Below, one piece after another: positions 9,042-17,631 of a DNA stretch of 64,000 nt. The stretch is taken from contig NZ_MRDM01000014.1 of NCBI RefSeq assembly GCF_002008165.1, forward strand, positions 744,001 through 808,000, given 5' to 3'. The DNA comes from Rhizobium laguerreae. Its GTDB lineage: Bacteria > Pseudomonadota > Alphaproteobacteria > Rhizobiales > Rhizobiaceae. Position numbers and translations under genes: made by a program. Position 1 is the first letter of the stretch; the number at the start of each line of letters is the position of its first letter. The notes under the pieces are model-generated. The model saw nothing but the letters and a program-made list of their open reading frames with translations. It searched no databases and was not told the DNA's origin.

Positions 9042-9060
9042 CGTCGGCGCTCCTCCCTTG

Positions 9061-9103
9061 CACGGTGAAAGATATGCGTCACAAAAGATGCACTTTCACC
9101 GTG
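9061..9103. repeat. Interrupted palindrome, 11-base arms
   Basis: CACGGTGAAAG at 9061-9071 is the exact reverse complement of 9093-9103, with a 21-base AT-leaning loop. It lies between the aldo/keto reductase and the DUF2278 gene. There is no T-run. It may end transcription from the left or serve as an operator for the right-hand gene. Confidence 0.6.
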
Positions 9104-9139
9104 CTACCATGAGATCCCGCCACCGCAGCGAGGGTTTCC

Positions 9140-10183
9140 ATGCTGAAGAACTACAAAGTCCTGAAGGGTACGGCGAGCGCACTCGCCCTTGATGACGACA
9201 ACGATCCCCATATCGAGATCCGCATCGAGGCGGACGGCGTCAGCTACCGCATCGCGCTGAACGTCCGCTCGAAGATGTCACCGCACGACCTCCTCTACGC
9301 CAATATCGTCGATTTCAAGCATCCGGCACTGACGGACGCGCTCGAAGCCCTGCCGATGGGCCTGACCGACATCCGCAAGGACCGTCCGGAGCTTGCGATC
9401 GACTACGTCAGCGGCGGGCTGATCGAGCGCGAGGACATGAATGTCGCGCCCTTCCAGCTTTCCGGCCCGAAGAACGATCTTCGGGAATTCATCGAACCGA
9501 TCGTCGAGGAAGGCATTGCCGATCCCGACATCCATTTCTATGCCTTCGGCGAGGCCTGGGGCCCCGAGCATAACAAGCCCGACCAATATTTCGATTTCGA
9601 GCCTGGCAACGGCATCCACGACATCCACATGAACCAGGGCGACGGCGGCAGCTTCAAGGCCACCAATGGGCCGAACCAGGACGGCGCGCTGCTCGTCCAT
9701 TTCAACGATACCGACGAGTGGGCGGCGATCTTCCTCTGCTTCCAGTCCCAGAACTGGAACACCGATGCGGCGACCGGCCATCCCGTTTCGGAGAACCGCG
9801 GCGGCCAGGGCCGCGGCGAAGGCACACGCCGGCCGCAGCCGATCGTCGCCTCGTCGCTGCGCATCGTCGCCGCGCTGATCAACCCGGTCAACGGCGAAGG
9901 CGGCACCGAGGCCGAAACGGTGACGATCATCAACCGCTCCGACATGGAGGCATCGCTCGAAGGCTGGAAGCTGGAGGACGAAAACGGCAGAACCCAGACG
10001 CTGTCGGGATCGCTTAGCGCAGGCGAGCTGCGCACCATAGCGCTCGATGCCGCAGCCGGCGGCCCGCAGCTTGCCAACCGGGGCGGCGACATCATCCTGC
10101 GCAATGCCGACGGCGCCGTCGCCGATCGGGTCGGTTACGGCAAGAGCGAGACGGCGAACGAAGGCTGGACGACGATCTTCTGA
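9140..10183 (+). CDS. DUF2278 (YukJ-like) protein with C-terminal lamin-tail-like domain
   Basis: A 347-residue protein of unknown function. Residues 1 to about 220 carry the DUF2278 pattern: MLKNYKVLKGTA opening, NVRSKMSPHDLLY, then a central IHFYAFGEAWGP and a GIHDIHMNQGD segment with conserved His/Asp. After a Gly/Arg-rich linker (about 225-245), residues 247-347 look like a lamin-tail domain (AALINPVNGEGGTEAETVTI, GWKLEDENG, LRNADGAVADRVGYG). That domain is a beta-sandwich often attached to secreted or nuclease-like proteins. No signal peptide is present. It stands alone, bounded by palindromes on both sides. Confidence 0.8.
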   Translation: MLKNYKVLKGTASALALDDDNDPHIEIRIEADGVSYRIALNVRSKMSPHDLLYANIVDFKHPALTDALEALPMGLTDIRKDRPELAIDYVSGGLIEREDMNVAPFQLSGPKNDLREFIEPIVEEGIADPDIHFYAFGEAWGPEHNKPDQYFDFEPGNGIHDIHMNQGDGGSFKATNGPNQDGALLVHFNDTDEWAAIFLCFQSQNWNTDAATGHPVSENRGGQGRGEGTRRPQPIVASSLRIVAALINPVNGEGGTEAETVTIINRSDMEASLEGWKLEDENGRTQTLSGSLSAGELRTIALDAAAGGPQLANRGGDIILRNADGAVADRVGYGKSETANEGWTTIF

Positions 10184-10311
10184 TCGGCGCCCTGCCTGCT
10201 GTTTTGCAAAACGGGAAGTCCAGGGAGCTGCATGGCATATCCCACATGTTGCCCTTCGCTTGCGCTCCGTGCATTCGCGGCTCTGCCGCTCACCCCCTCA
10301 ACCGGCTGCCG

Positions 10312-10431
10312 CCACCTTCTCCCCGCTGGGGAGAAGAGATTTGTGGCGACGCCTCGCCTCCTCGAAAGCGTTCGTTATGGAAGCAAGAGCTTACGGCTTG
10401 CTTCTTCTTCTCCCCAGCGGGGAGAAGGTGG
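10312..10431. repeat. Rhizobial extragenic palindrome pair (25-base inverted repeats)
   Basis: The 25 bases at 10312-10336 are repeated exactly in reverse complement at 10407-10431, and each arm itself contains the dyad CTTCTCCCC/GGGGAGAAG. Self-complementary arms around a spacer of about 70 bases are the pattern of the multicopy intergenic elements of Rhizobiaceae. It lies in the 303-base gap between the DUF2278 gene and the convergent aminotransferase gene, where it could terminate both. I see no gene in the gap. Confidence 0.75.
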
Positions 10432-10486
10432 CCTGAAGGGTCGGATGAAGGGCCGCACGGCACGCCCTCTCCTCAACCTCTCACGC

Positions 10487-11707
10487 TCAGCTACCGATCT
10501 CGGCCGAGATCAGCGCGCTCAGGCGGCCTATGCCGTCTTCGATCATCTGCTCGTTGGCGCAGGAGAAGCTGAGGCGGAAGGTGTTGGCGCCGGAACCATC
10601 GGCGAAGAACGCCTTGCCGGGCACGAACGCGACCTTGGCGGTTTCGAGCGATTTCGCCAGCAACTTGGCGCCGTCCATGCCCTCCGGCAGCGTGATCCAG
10701 ATGAACATGCCGCCCTCCGGCTTCGTCCAGCTGGTGCCTTCCGGCATGTATTTCTCAAGTGCGGTCAGCATGCAGTCGCGGCGTTGGCTATAGGCGCCCT
10801 TGATCTTGGCGACCTGCGCATCGAAGCCGCGCTCGGCGACATCTGATATCGCCATCTGGTTGATCGTCGAAGAATGCAGGTCGGCCGCCTGCTTCATCAG
10901 CACCAGCTTGCGGATGACGGGCGCATTGGCGACGATGAAGCCGACGCGAAGGCCGGGCGCCAGCGTCTTCGAGAAGCTGCCGCAATAGATCGTGCGCGTA
11001 TCGTTGATATGGCCCTTCTCGGCGATCTCCAGCGCCAGGATCGGCGGGATCGGATCGCCGTCGTAACGCAGCGACTGGTAGGCCGCATCCTCGATGACGG
11101 CGATGTCGAGATCTTCCGCCAGCGCCAGGACCTTCTTGCGGCCGTCAAGATCGATGGTCTCGCCGGTCGGATTGGAGAAGTCAGTGGAGAGATAGGCGAA
11201 CTTTACCTTGCCGCCGGCAGTGGAAGCGGACGCACGGTAGGACTCGGGCGTCCGGTTGCCGTTCGGCGTCAGCTGGTCGTAGAACGGTTCATAGGCATTG
11301 AAGGCCTGCAGCGCGCCGAGATAGGTCGGCCATGTCACGAGTGCGGTGTCATCAGGCGACAGGAAGAGTTTGCCGAGATAGTCGAGGCCCTGCTGCGAAC
11401 CGGACACGATGAAAACGTTGTCGAGTTCGCAGGGGATGGCGAGAGCCGCCATCTGCCCGACCAGCCATTCGCGCAGCGGCTTGTAGCCTTCGCTGACCGA
11501 ATATTGCAGCGCCGAGTTGACGGCGGCGCCGTCGAAGATATCGGCATAGGCCTGCTTGAATTCCTGATCGGGAAAGAGCGCCGGATCCGGAATGCCGCCG
11601 GCAAATGAGATGATGTCCGGCCGGTCGAGAAGCTTCAAGAGCTCACGGATCTCGGATGCGCGCATGCGCGACGAGCGCGACGCAAACATGGTGTCCCAGT
11701 TCAGCAT
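10487..11707 (-). CDS. PLP-dependent aminotransferase class I/II (2-aminoadipate transaminase-like)
   Basis: A 406-residue fold-type I aminotransferase: FAGGIPDPALFP near residue 35, SGSQQGLDYLGKLFL (cofactor phosphate region), NPTGETIDLDGRKKVL, and the Schiff-base lysine in CGSFSKTLAPGLRVGF. It resembles LysN/KAT II-type enzymes that transaminate 2-aminoadipate, kynurenine or branched/aromatic amino acids, and also the catalytic half of MocR regulators, but there is no winged-helix domain. It stands alone. A perfect palindrome 71 bases upstream is shared with a LysE exporter gene at 54.3 kb, suggesting control by amino acid supply. Confidence 0.88.
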   Translation of the reverse strand: MLNWDTMFASRSSRMRASEIRELLKLLDRPDIISFAGGIPDPALFPDQEFKQAYADIFDGAAVNSALQYSVSEGYKPLREWLVGQMAALAIPCELDNVFIVSGSQQGLDYLGKLFLSPDDTALVTWPTYLGALQAFNAYEPFYDQLTPNGNRTPESYRASASTAGGKVKFAYLSTDFSNPTGETIDLDGRKKVLALAEDLDIAVIEDAAYQSLRYDGDPIPPILALEIAEKGHINDTRTIYCGSFSKTLAPGLRVGFIVANAPVIRKLVLMKQAADLHSSTINQMAISDVAERGFDAQVAKIKGAYSQRRDCMLTALEKYMPEGTSWTKPEGGMFIWITLPEGMDGAKLLAKSLETAKVAFVPGKAFFADGSGANTFRLSFSCANEQMIEDGIGRLSALISAEIGS

Positions 11708-11778
11708 GGAGTTTCCTCATATTTTCTATACCGCCGACAAACCATGCCGCCGGAATTATGTCAATAATACTGACCTAT

Positions 11779-11801
11779 TTTCTTGTCATGGTGACAAGAA
11801 A
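11779..11801. promoter_or_regulatory. Perfect palindrome, probable operator
   Basis: TTTCTTGTCA-TGG-TGACAAGAAA, with ten-base arms, lies in the divergent gap between the aminotransferase and ilvE. Its core TGTCATGGTGACA recurs exactly at 54366-54378 upstream of a LysE-type exporter gene. In both places it lies 76-82 bases before the leftward gene's start codon. The binding protein is unknown. Confidence 0.6.
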
Positions 11802-11912
11802 GCGATGATTCCTCTGATCGATGCCGAAACCGGCTGATTCAGGCCTTTCCAAGACCAGCCCGGCGGCGGTAGTGTCGCCGCCACTATTCAATGTACTATC
11901 AAGGTGCCAGCA

Positions 11913-13013
11913 ATGACCGCGACGACGACCTCTCCTGAAATCAAAATCGAACTCCACAAGTCTCCCGTCTCGGACGCCGATCGCATCCAGGCACTGGAGA
12001 CGCCCGGCTTCGGCAAGGTCTTCACGGATCATATGGTCCTGGCACGATGGACTGCCGACAAGGGTTGGCACGATGCGAAGGTTACGCCGAGGCGTCCTCT
12101 GGAGCTCGATCCTGCGAGCGCCGTGCTGCACTATGCTCAGGAAATTTTCGAAGGCATGAAAGCCTACAAGGCAGACGATGGCCGGATTCTACTCTTTCGA
12201 CCAGAAGAGAACGCCCGCCGCTTCGCGCAATCGGCGATCCGCATGGCTATGCCTCCTGTGCCCGAAGAACTCTTTCTGAAGGCAGTCGAAGAACTGGTCC
12301 GCGTTGACAAGGCCTGGATTCCATCCGGCGACGCCAGCCTCTACCTTCGCCCCTTCATGTTCGCCAACGAGGCGTTCCTGGGCGTTCGTCCGGCTCAGGA
12401 ATATGTCTTCTGCATCATCGCCTCTCCGGTCGGCGCCTACTTCAAAGGCGGAGCGAAGGCGGTCTCCCTATGGGTCGAGACCGAATACACCCGTGCTGCC
12501 GCCGGTGGCACCGGTGCTGCAAAATGCGGCGGAAACTACGCAGCCAGCCTCGTGGCGCAAGCGGAAGCCGCGAAGAAGGATTGCGATCAGGTCGTCTTCC
12601 TTGATGCAGCCGAGCATCGCTGGGTCGAGGAACTCGGCGGCATGAACGTCTTCTTCGTCATGAATGACGGATCGGTGGTCACCCCGCCTCTTGGCGGCAC
12701 GATCCTGCCGGGTATCACCCGGGCCTCGGTGATCGTGCTCGCCGAAGAAAAGGGCTTGCGCGTCGAGCAGCGTCCGTACTCCTTCGAAGAATGGCGGCAG
12801 GACGCAACCAGCGGCAAGCTCGTCGAAGCCTTCGCTTGCGGCACTGCCGCGGTCCTGGCGGGCATCGGCCTGGTTCGACATGCCGGCGGCGAGTTTCTGG
12901 TCGGAGACGGACAGACCGGTAAGTTGACCAGCGAACTGCGCCAGCAACTCGTCAGTCTGCAGAAGGGCGTAACCAACGATGAGCGCGGCTGGACGCGCCT
13001 TATCCCGGCTTGA
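11913..13013 (+). CDS. ilvE: Branched-chain amino acid aminotransferase
   Basis: A 366-residue BCAT of the long (about 360-residue) class. It catalyses the last step of Leu, Ile and Val synthesis and its reversal. Landmarks: LHYAQEIFEGMKAY (72-86), the PLP lysine in GAAKCGGNYAASL (Lys204), the substrate-loop EELGGMNVFFV and GGTILPGITR (phosphate binding). The ATG at 11913 is preferred over a GTG nine bases earlier, though neither has a strong ribosome site. ilvC and ilvIH lie elsewhere in the window, so the pathway is dispersed. An AT-rich divergent gap with a palindrome separates it from another aminotransferase. Confidence 0.92.
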   Translation: MTATTTSPEIKIELHKSPVSDADRIQALETPGFGKVFTDHMVLARWTADKGWHDAKVTPRRPLELDPASAVLHYAQEIFEGMKAYKADDGRILLFRPEENARRFAQSAIRMAMPPVPEELFLKAVEELVRVDKAWIPSGDASLYLRPFMFANEAFLGVRPAQEYVFCIIASPVGAYFKGGAKAVSLWVETEYTRAAAGGTGAAKCGGNYAASLVAQAEAAKKDCDQVVFLDAAEHRWVEELGGMNVFFVMNDGSVVTPPLGGTILPGITRASVIVLAEEKGLRVEQRPYSFEEWRQDATSGKLVEAFACGTAAVLAGIGLVRHAGGEFLVGDGQTGKLTSELRQQLVSLQKGVTNDERGWTRLIPA

Positions 13014-13199
13014 ACTCCGGACGCGTCACGCAACGGCGGCGTCAACACCGACTTGGTGGGCGCCGCTCTCCGCCTCGCTTGCAAAGCCGCCGGGCTGGCG
13101 ATCTATTCCGCCCGCGTCCAAGTTCGTTTCGACCTGCACGATACTCTATGTATGTTCTTCGAGCCGACAGCCATTAAGCAATCCGCGGACCTCTTTCGA

Positions 13200-13223
13200 A
13201 ACCGAGCGCCGCCCGGTTTTTTT
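13200..13223 (+). terminator. Intrinsic terminator-like hairpin after ilvE
   Basis: AACCG and CGGTT form a five-base stem, with a GC-rich loop that can extend pairing, followed by TTTTTTT. It lies about 190 bases after the ilvE stop. Apart from this, the gap 13014-13320 shows nothing I can call a gene. Confidence 0.45.
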
Positions 13224-13320
13224 GGCCGAGTCAGCGGGGAAAACCGTCGTCAACTTCCCATTTGGCGACCGAAATAGCAGCAACGCCAAAAACGATTCCC
13301 CATTGACCGACGCCAAGTGA

Positions 13321-13360
13321 ATTCTTACTATCCACTAATCGATAGAGGAAAGGTAAGAAT
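13321..13360. promoter_or_regulatory. Dyad over the antitoxin start, probable autoregulatory operator
   Basis: ATTCTTAC (13321-13328) is mirrored by GTAAGAAT (13353-13360), and inside it CTATC (13328-13332) is mirrored by GATAG (13341-13345). The right arm covers the ATG of the AbrB/MazE-like antitoxin. Antitoxins of this type usually repress their own operon by binding such a site. Confidence 0.5.
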
Positions 13361-13568
13361 GGCAACAGCAACCCTCTCTACAAAATTCCAGATCTCCATT
13401 CCCAAGGAAGTGCGCGAACAACAGCACTGGTCAGCGGGACAGGAATTCGTGTTCATACCCAAAGGCAAAGGCGTATTGCTGATGCCGGTCCCGACGCTTG
13501 CTGATCTTCGCGGCATTGCCGAAGGCGCAGACAAGAAAAATTACCGCGACCGGAACGACCGTTTCTGA
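13359..13568 (+). CDS. AbrB/SpoVT-fold (MazE/VapB-like) antitoxin
   Basis: A 69-residue protein with the swapped-hairpin DNA-binding pattern: ATLSTKFQISIPKEVREQQHW, then GQEFVFIPKGKGVLLMPV. The C-terminal third (ADLRGIAEGADKKNYRDRNDRF) is charged and would wrap around the toxin. Such antitoxins bind their own promoter and neutralise a partner nuclease. The ATG at 13359 is preferred because GAGGAAAGG lies just upstream; the frame runs further 5' without a ribosome site. It overlaps the next gene by one base (TGATG), the usual antitoxin-toxin coupling. Confidence 0.88.
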   Translation: MATATLSTKFQISIPKEVREQQHWSAGQEFVFIPKGKGVLLMPVPTLADLRGIAEGADKKNYRDRNDRF

Positions 13569-13945
13569 TGCGCGTGGTCGACAGCTCCGCATGGATAGAA
13601 TGGCTGACGAAAAGTGCTGCCGGAACCCGGCTGCAGGCCGAAATCCCGGAACGCGATCAATGTATCGTTCCGACGATCGTGCAGCTCGAGCTTTCCAAAT
13701 GGCTGGCACGAGAAAAGGACGAGGAAGCCGTCGACAGCTTCATCGCCTATACCGCGACATGCATGGTTGTTGCGCTCGACACGACGCTTGCCCGCCGTGC
13801 CGCCGAAGTATCGGCAACCCACAAACTCGCCACCGCCGATGCGATCATTTATGCGACCGCGGAGTGCCACGATGCCGATATCCTGACCTGCGACGCCCAT
13901 TTCAAGGGTCTCGAACGCGTCATCTATATCGATAAAAAAGACTGA
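13568..13945 (+). CDS. PIN-domain toxin (VapC-like ribonuclease)
   Basis: A 125-residue protein with the PIN acidic residues: Asp5 in RVVDSSAWIEW, Glu41 in QLELSKW, Asp90 in ATADAIIYATA and Asp108 in TCDAHFKGLE. These bind Mg/Mn for single-strand RNA cleavage; VapC toxins often cut tRNA or rRNA. Its position directly after the AbrB-fold antitoxin (one-base overlap) supports a type II toxin-antitoxin pair. All four acidic positions are intact, so it looks active. Confidence 0.9.
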   Translation: MRVVDSSAWIEWLTKSAAGTRLQAEIPERDQCIVPTIVQLELSKWLAREKDEEAVDSFIAYTATCMVVALDTTLARRAAEVSATHKLATADAIIYATAECHDADILTCDAHFKGLERVIYIDKKD

Positions 13946-14063
13946 TCCGCATGTGACCCAAGCCCTCGACGGCGCGGCACAACGCTTCTATCACAAATTG
14001 GGAAATGATAATCTGGCATCTGGAATGGCTGATAACCGGCATGTGCAGGCGGCACCGAATCCA

Positions 14064-14315
14064 ATGGCGAAAATGACGATCTCGCTTCCGGATAATCTGG
14101 CGGAATACGTCGAAAACCGTGTCGCAAGCGGTAGATACAGCAGTGCCGACGCATTCCTGGCGGAGCTTGTTCTGAAGGATCAGCTCCATCATAAGCTTGA
14201 CGATGAAGAACTGCGCAACATTCTGAGACAGGCTGAGGAAAGCGGGCCGAGCGAGCGACGCATTCCCGACATCCTGTCGGAAACGAAGGCAAAGCTGCGT
14301 GACAACCACCTATAG
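14064..14315 (+). CDS. ParD-like ribbon-helix-helix antitoxin
   Basis: An 83-residue protein opening MAKMTISLPDNLAEYVENRV, then SGRYSSADAFLAELVLKDQ. This is the ribbon-helix-helix DNA-binding unit followed by the helical toxin-binding tail of ParD/CC2985 antitoxins. The start at 14064 fits the family; no strong ribosome site is visible and the next Met (14073) is possible. It overlaps the ParE-like gene by 17 bases. It follows the first toxin-antitoxin pair after 118 bases, so two modules stand back to back. Confidence 0.88.
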   Translation: MAKMTISLPDNLAEYVENRVASGRYSSADAFLAELVLKDQLHHKLDDEELRNILRQAEESGPSERRIPDILSETKAKLRDNHL

Positions 14316-14634
14316 GCTGACCCGAACCGCGTACTCCGTGCTATCGGGCATCGACGAATATGCTTGCCTCAATTTCGGCGAGGCGCAGGCAGACGCCTAT
14401 CTTCTCGACTGGGACAGGATTTTCGTGCTTCTTTCGCATGCTCCCTCCATGGGAGAAGAGTGCGACGAACTCGGCGCTGGCCTTCGCCGCCTCCTCCACA
14501 TGCGCCACGTCGCTTTCTACCGGGTGACGTCGGAAGGGATTGTCGTCATTGACATCATCGACGCCGACCGGCTTCCTGAAAGACATCTCCAATCCAACCG
14601 ACGCCCGCGATCGGCCGAACAGCATGCCTCTTGA
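14299..14634 (+). CDS. ParE/RelE-superfamily toxin
   Basis: A 111-residue protein starting at GTG. It follows the ParE pattern closely: YRLTRTAYSVLSGIDEYACL, NFGEAQADAYLLDWDRIFVLLS, APSMGEECDELGAGLRRLL, RHVAFYRVTSEGIVVIDI. ParE toxins poison DNA gyrase; others in the superfamily cut mRNA on the ribosome. It is longer at the C-terminus than most ParE proteins (about 95-100 residues), and that tail overlaps the start of the methyltransferase gene. The 17-base overlap with the ParD-like gene supports co-translation. Confidence 0.88.
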   Translation: MTTTYRLTRTAYSVLSGIDEYACLNFGEAQADAYLLDWDRIFVLLSHAPSMGEECDELGAGLRRLLHMRHVAFYRVTSEGIVVIDIIDADRLPERHLQSNRRPRSAEQHAS

Positions 14635-15208
14635 CCGCACCTCCGCCTTCTATGAGGAAAATGCCGAGACATACGCCAAGCGGGTGCGCAGCCTGCCGAA
14701 GCAGCTCGATGGCTTCCTCGCCGGGCTTGCGCCGGGTGCGGCAATCCTCGAGCTCGGCTGCGGCGGCGGGCAGGACAGCGCCTACATGCTAGCGCACGGT
14801 TTCGACGTGACGCCGACGGATGGCTCGACCGAGCTTGCAAGACAAGCGGAGGCGCTGATCGGCAGGCCGGTGAGGGTCATGCTGTTCCAGGAGCTCGACG
14901 CCGACAGCGCCTTCGACGGCGTCTGGGCGCATGCAAGCCTTCTCCATGTTCCAAGATCTGAGCTGCCCGACGTCTTCGCCCGCATCCGGCGCGCGCTGAG
15001 GACGGGCGGCATCATTCACGCGACCTTCAAGGCAGGGGAAGCGGAGGGCCATGACGGCTTCGGCCGCTATTACAACTATCCCTCTGCCGACGGACTGTTG
15101 GCGCTTCTGACAAAAGGCGGCTGGCGTGACATCACCATCGAGGAAAACGACGGCGGCGGTTATGACGGTGAGCCGACACGGTGGATCACGGTGATGGCGC
15201 ATCGGTAG
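14624..15208 (+). CDS. Class I SAM-dependent methyltransferase
   Basis: A 194-residue protein with motif I AILELGCGGGQDSAYM (about residues 42-57), the acidic motif II region FDVTPTDGS, post-I FDGVWAHASLLHV and a C-terminal GYDGEPTRWITVMAHR. It resembles Tam/UbiE-type small-molecule methyltransferases; the acceptor is not identifiable. The ATG at 14624 lies inside the last codons of the ParE-like gene (11-base overlap). It therefore seems to be read from the same transcript as the toxin genes, although methyltransferases are not a usual toxin-antitoxin component. Confidence 0.82.
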   Translation: MPLDRTSAFYEENAETYAKRVRSLPKQLDGFLAGLAPGAAILELGCGGGQDSAYMLAHGFDVTPTDGSTELARQAEALIGRPVRVMLFQELDADSAFDGVWAHASLLHVPRSELPDVFARIRRALRTGGIIHATFKAGEAEGHDGFGRYYNYPSADGLLALLTKGGWRDITIEENDGGGYDGEPTRWITVMAHR

Positions 15209-15563
15209 AGGCTGCTTGCTTTCCGGGCTGAGCGTCCATTCCCGGTTGAGATCATGATCTTATTCGTAGAGGCGGATTTCTCTGCAGTTGACGGAGGTCT
15301 ATGTCTCGCTTTGCCCCGTCAATTTTTGCGGCTGCTATCTGAAATCCAAACCGTGCTTCAAGAAACCCTGCATCCATAGCAGGCTACTTCTCAATGGGTC
15401 GGGATGGCCTTGAGTTTCCCACCGATACGACGGCCACGCCCCGTGCTCAAAATGAGAGCTACATAACGCACATACGGGCGCGGCGACAGGCGGCCGGAAG
15501 ATGGGCTCATCCACGGCCGCCAGAGGGCATTTACAGCGAGGTGGCAGCCTCCGTGTTCAACCG
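15209..15563. other. Gap of about 355 bases with no assigned gene
   Basis: It lies between the convergent methyltransferase and phoX genes. Short open frames exist on both strands, but none has a ribosome site plus a recognisable protein. I see no strong terminator hairpin. Confidence 0.5.
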
Positions 15564-17558
15564 TCAGACGGCAATCTTGCCACCGCCAATCTTGGTGATG
15601 GCGACGACCGCAGGCCGCACTGGCATGTCGGGCTTGAAGTCCGGCCAGCGGGTCGAAAGGTCCTCGTAATAGGACGGGCGGCCATGGCCCCGCCAGTCCT
15701 CGCCGCCATCGGCGGGATGCTGCACGGCGACGAAGGCGGTCTCGTCGTCCGGCGTGAAAAGCGGGCCGCACATTTCGGCGCCGACCGGCACGCGGAAGAA
15801 CAGCTTCGAAGTGGCGCGCGCCGCCCCTTCCGTATCGACGGCCCACAGACCGTCGGTGCGGCCGGTGGCCTTGTTGTTGTTGCCGTCGGTCGAAACCCAG
15901 AGGCGGCCGGCAGCATCGACGGCGCAGTTGTCGGGCATGCCGAACCAGCCGTTCTTGGTCGTTTCGGTGGAGAAGGTCGCACCGACGGCCGCAACCGAGG
16001 GATCGCCGCACTTCAGGAGCACTTCCCACTTGCCCGATGTGGCAGTGAAATCGCCGTCGTTTTCAGAGATCTCGATGATGTGGCCGAAGGCGTTTTCCGC
16101 GCGCGGATTTGCGGCATCCACCTGGTCGGCCTTGCGGCGGGTGTTGTTGGTCAGCATGACATAGACCTTGCCGTTGACGCTGTTCGGCTGGACGTCTTCC
16201 GGGCGGTCCATCTTGGTGGCGCCGAGCGCGTCACCGGCGCGACGACATTCGATCAGCACGTCAGCCTGGCTGGTGAAACCGTTTTCCGCCGTCAGCGGAC
16301 CTTGGCCGAAGACCAGCGGCAGCCACTGCATGGTGCCGTCCTCGTTGAACTTGGCGACATGAAGCGTGCCGCTGTCGAGCAGGTTCATGTTGGCGGCGCG
16401 ATCATTCGGGTTGAACGCTGCTGATGTCACGAACTTGTAGACGTAGTCGAAGCGCTCGTCGTCGCCGAGATAGAAGACGACCTTGCCGTTCTTGGCGACG
16501 ATCGACTCGGCGCCCTCGTGTTTGGTGCGGCCGAGCGCGGTTCGCTTCTTCGGCGCCGACGTCGGGTCCATGACGTCGACCTCGACGATCCAGCCGAAAC
16601 GGTTCGGCTCGTTCGGCTCCTTGGAAAGATCGAAGCGGTCGTAGAAATTGGCCCACTCGTAGGCGCCTTCCGGAACGCCATAACGCTTATAGTTCGGGGC
16701 TTCCTTGTGACCTTCCGGCAGCGCGCCGGAGAAATAGCCGTGGAAGTTCTCTTCGGCCATGATGTAGGTGCCCCAGGGCGTGACGCCGCCAGCGCAGTTG
16801 TTGATCGTGCCGATGGCGCGGGTGCCGGTCACGTCGGCACTGGTCTTCAAGCGGTCGTTTCCGGCGGCGGGGCCGGTAATTTCCATCGGCGTGTTGGCGG
16901 TGATGCGGCGATTATACTTGCCGTCGGCGACGACCTGCCACTTGCCACCCGTCTTGCGGATCTCGACGATAGTGCCGCCGTGGGCCGCCATCTCGACATC
17001 CACCTGCTCCTTGCTGAGCGCGCCCTGCTTGATCTTGCCGTCGACCACCTGGACGAGGCCGGGGAACATCAGGTGCGGGTTCGTGTATTCATGATTGACG
17101 ACGAGCAGGCCGTGCTCGGACGAACCTTCGAGCGGAATGAAGCCGACATAATCGTTGTTGTAGCCGAACTGCTTGCTCTGTGCATCGGCCGTCTGCTTCG
17201 CCGGATCGAATTGCGGGGCACCCGGCAGCACGGCATCGCCCCAGCGCAGCAGAATATCGGCATCATAACCTTCAGCGATATGATGCTTGTCATCGACGCC
17301 GGCCTCCACTTCGGAGAAGTTGAAGGCAGAGCCTTTATTGTCTGCAGCGCGCGCCTCGTCCGCGCTCATCAGCGCGATCGGGCTTACCGTGGCTGCAATG
17401 GCGGAAACGGCAAGCGAGCCCTGCAGAAAACTGCGGCGTGAAAAACGCTTGCCGATGATTTCACCCATCGTCGGATTGGCGCTGGTGTTGTGGCCGTCAC
17501 CATCCGCGTCTTCGAGCTGAGTCGTCGGGAAAATCCTCTGGGAAAGATGCTCGTTCAT
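15564..17558 (-). CDS. phoX: PhoX-family alkaline phosphatase (DUF839), Tat-exported
   Basis: A 664-residue protein with a twin-arginine signal (FSRRSFLQGSLAVSAIAATV; Arg41-Arg42) after a 38-residue leader, as in PhoX-type enzymes. The mature part has family patterns such as RWGDAVLPG, YVGFIPLEGSSEHGLLVVNHEYTNPHLMF, NNCAGGVTPWGTYIMAEENFHGYF, and a C-terminal PDNCAVDAAGRLWVSTDG followed by CGPLFTPDDETAFVAVQHP. PhoX is a calcium/iron phosphatase that releases phosphate from organic esters in the periplasm. A weaker PHO-box-like site lies 73 bases upstream. Confidence 0.9.
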   Translation of the reverse strand: MNEHLSQRIFPTTQLEDADGDGHNTSANPTMGEIIGKRFSRRSFLQGSLAVSAIAATVSPIALMSADEARAADNKGSAFNFSEVEAGVDDKHHIAEGYDADILLRWGDAVLPGAPQFDPAKQTADAQSKQFGYNNDYVGFIPLEGSSEHGLLVVNHEYTNPHLMFPGLVQVVDGKIKQGALSKEQVDVEMAAHGGTIVEIRKTGGKWQVVADGKYNRRITANTPMEITGPAAGNDRLKTSADVTGTRAIGTINNCAGGVTPWGTYIMAEENFHGYFSGALPEGHKEAPNYKRYGVPEGAYEWANFYDRFDLSKEPNEPNRFGWIVEVDVMDPTSAPKKRTALGRTKHEGAESIVAKNGKVVFYLGDDERFDYVYKFVTSAAFNPNDRAANMNLLDSGTLHVAKFNEDGTMQWLPLVFGQGPLTAENGFTSQADVLIECRRAGDALGATKMDRPEDVQPNSVNGKVYVMLTNNTRRKADQVDAANPRAENAFGHIIEISENDGDFTATSGKWEVLLKCGDPSVAAVGATFSTETTKNGWFGMPDNCAVDAAGRLWVSTDGNNNKATGRTDGLWAVDTEGAARATSKLFFRVPVGAEMCGPLFTPDDETAFVAVQHPADGGEDWRGHGRPSYYEDLSTRWPDFKPDMPVRPAVVAITKIGGGKIAV

Positions 17559-17631
17559 CCAATGCCTCCACGGTTAAAAACTGGTGTCAAATTGTCTTGT
17601 TTTAGATCCGCTCTAAACCTAAAGGCGCGAT

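Noticed and set aside
15391..16029. 212-codon frame on the - strand overlapping phoX
   Set aside because: Overlaps the phoX 3' end in another frame; no ribosome site and Arg-rich composition.
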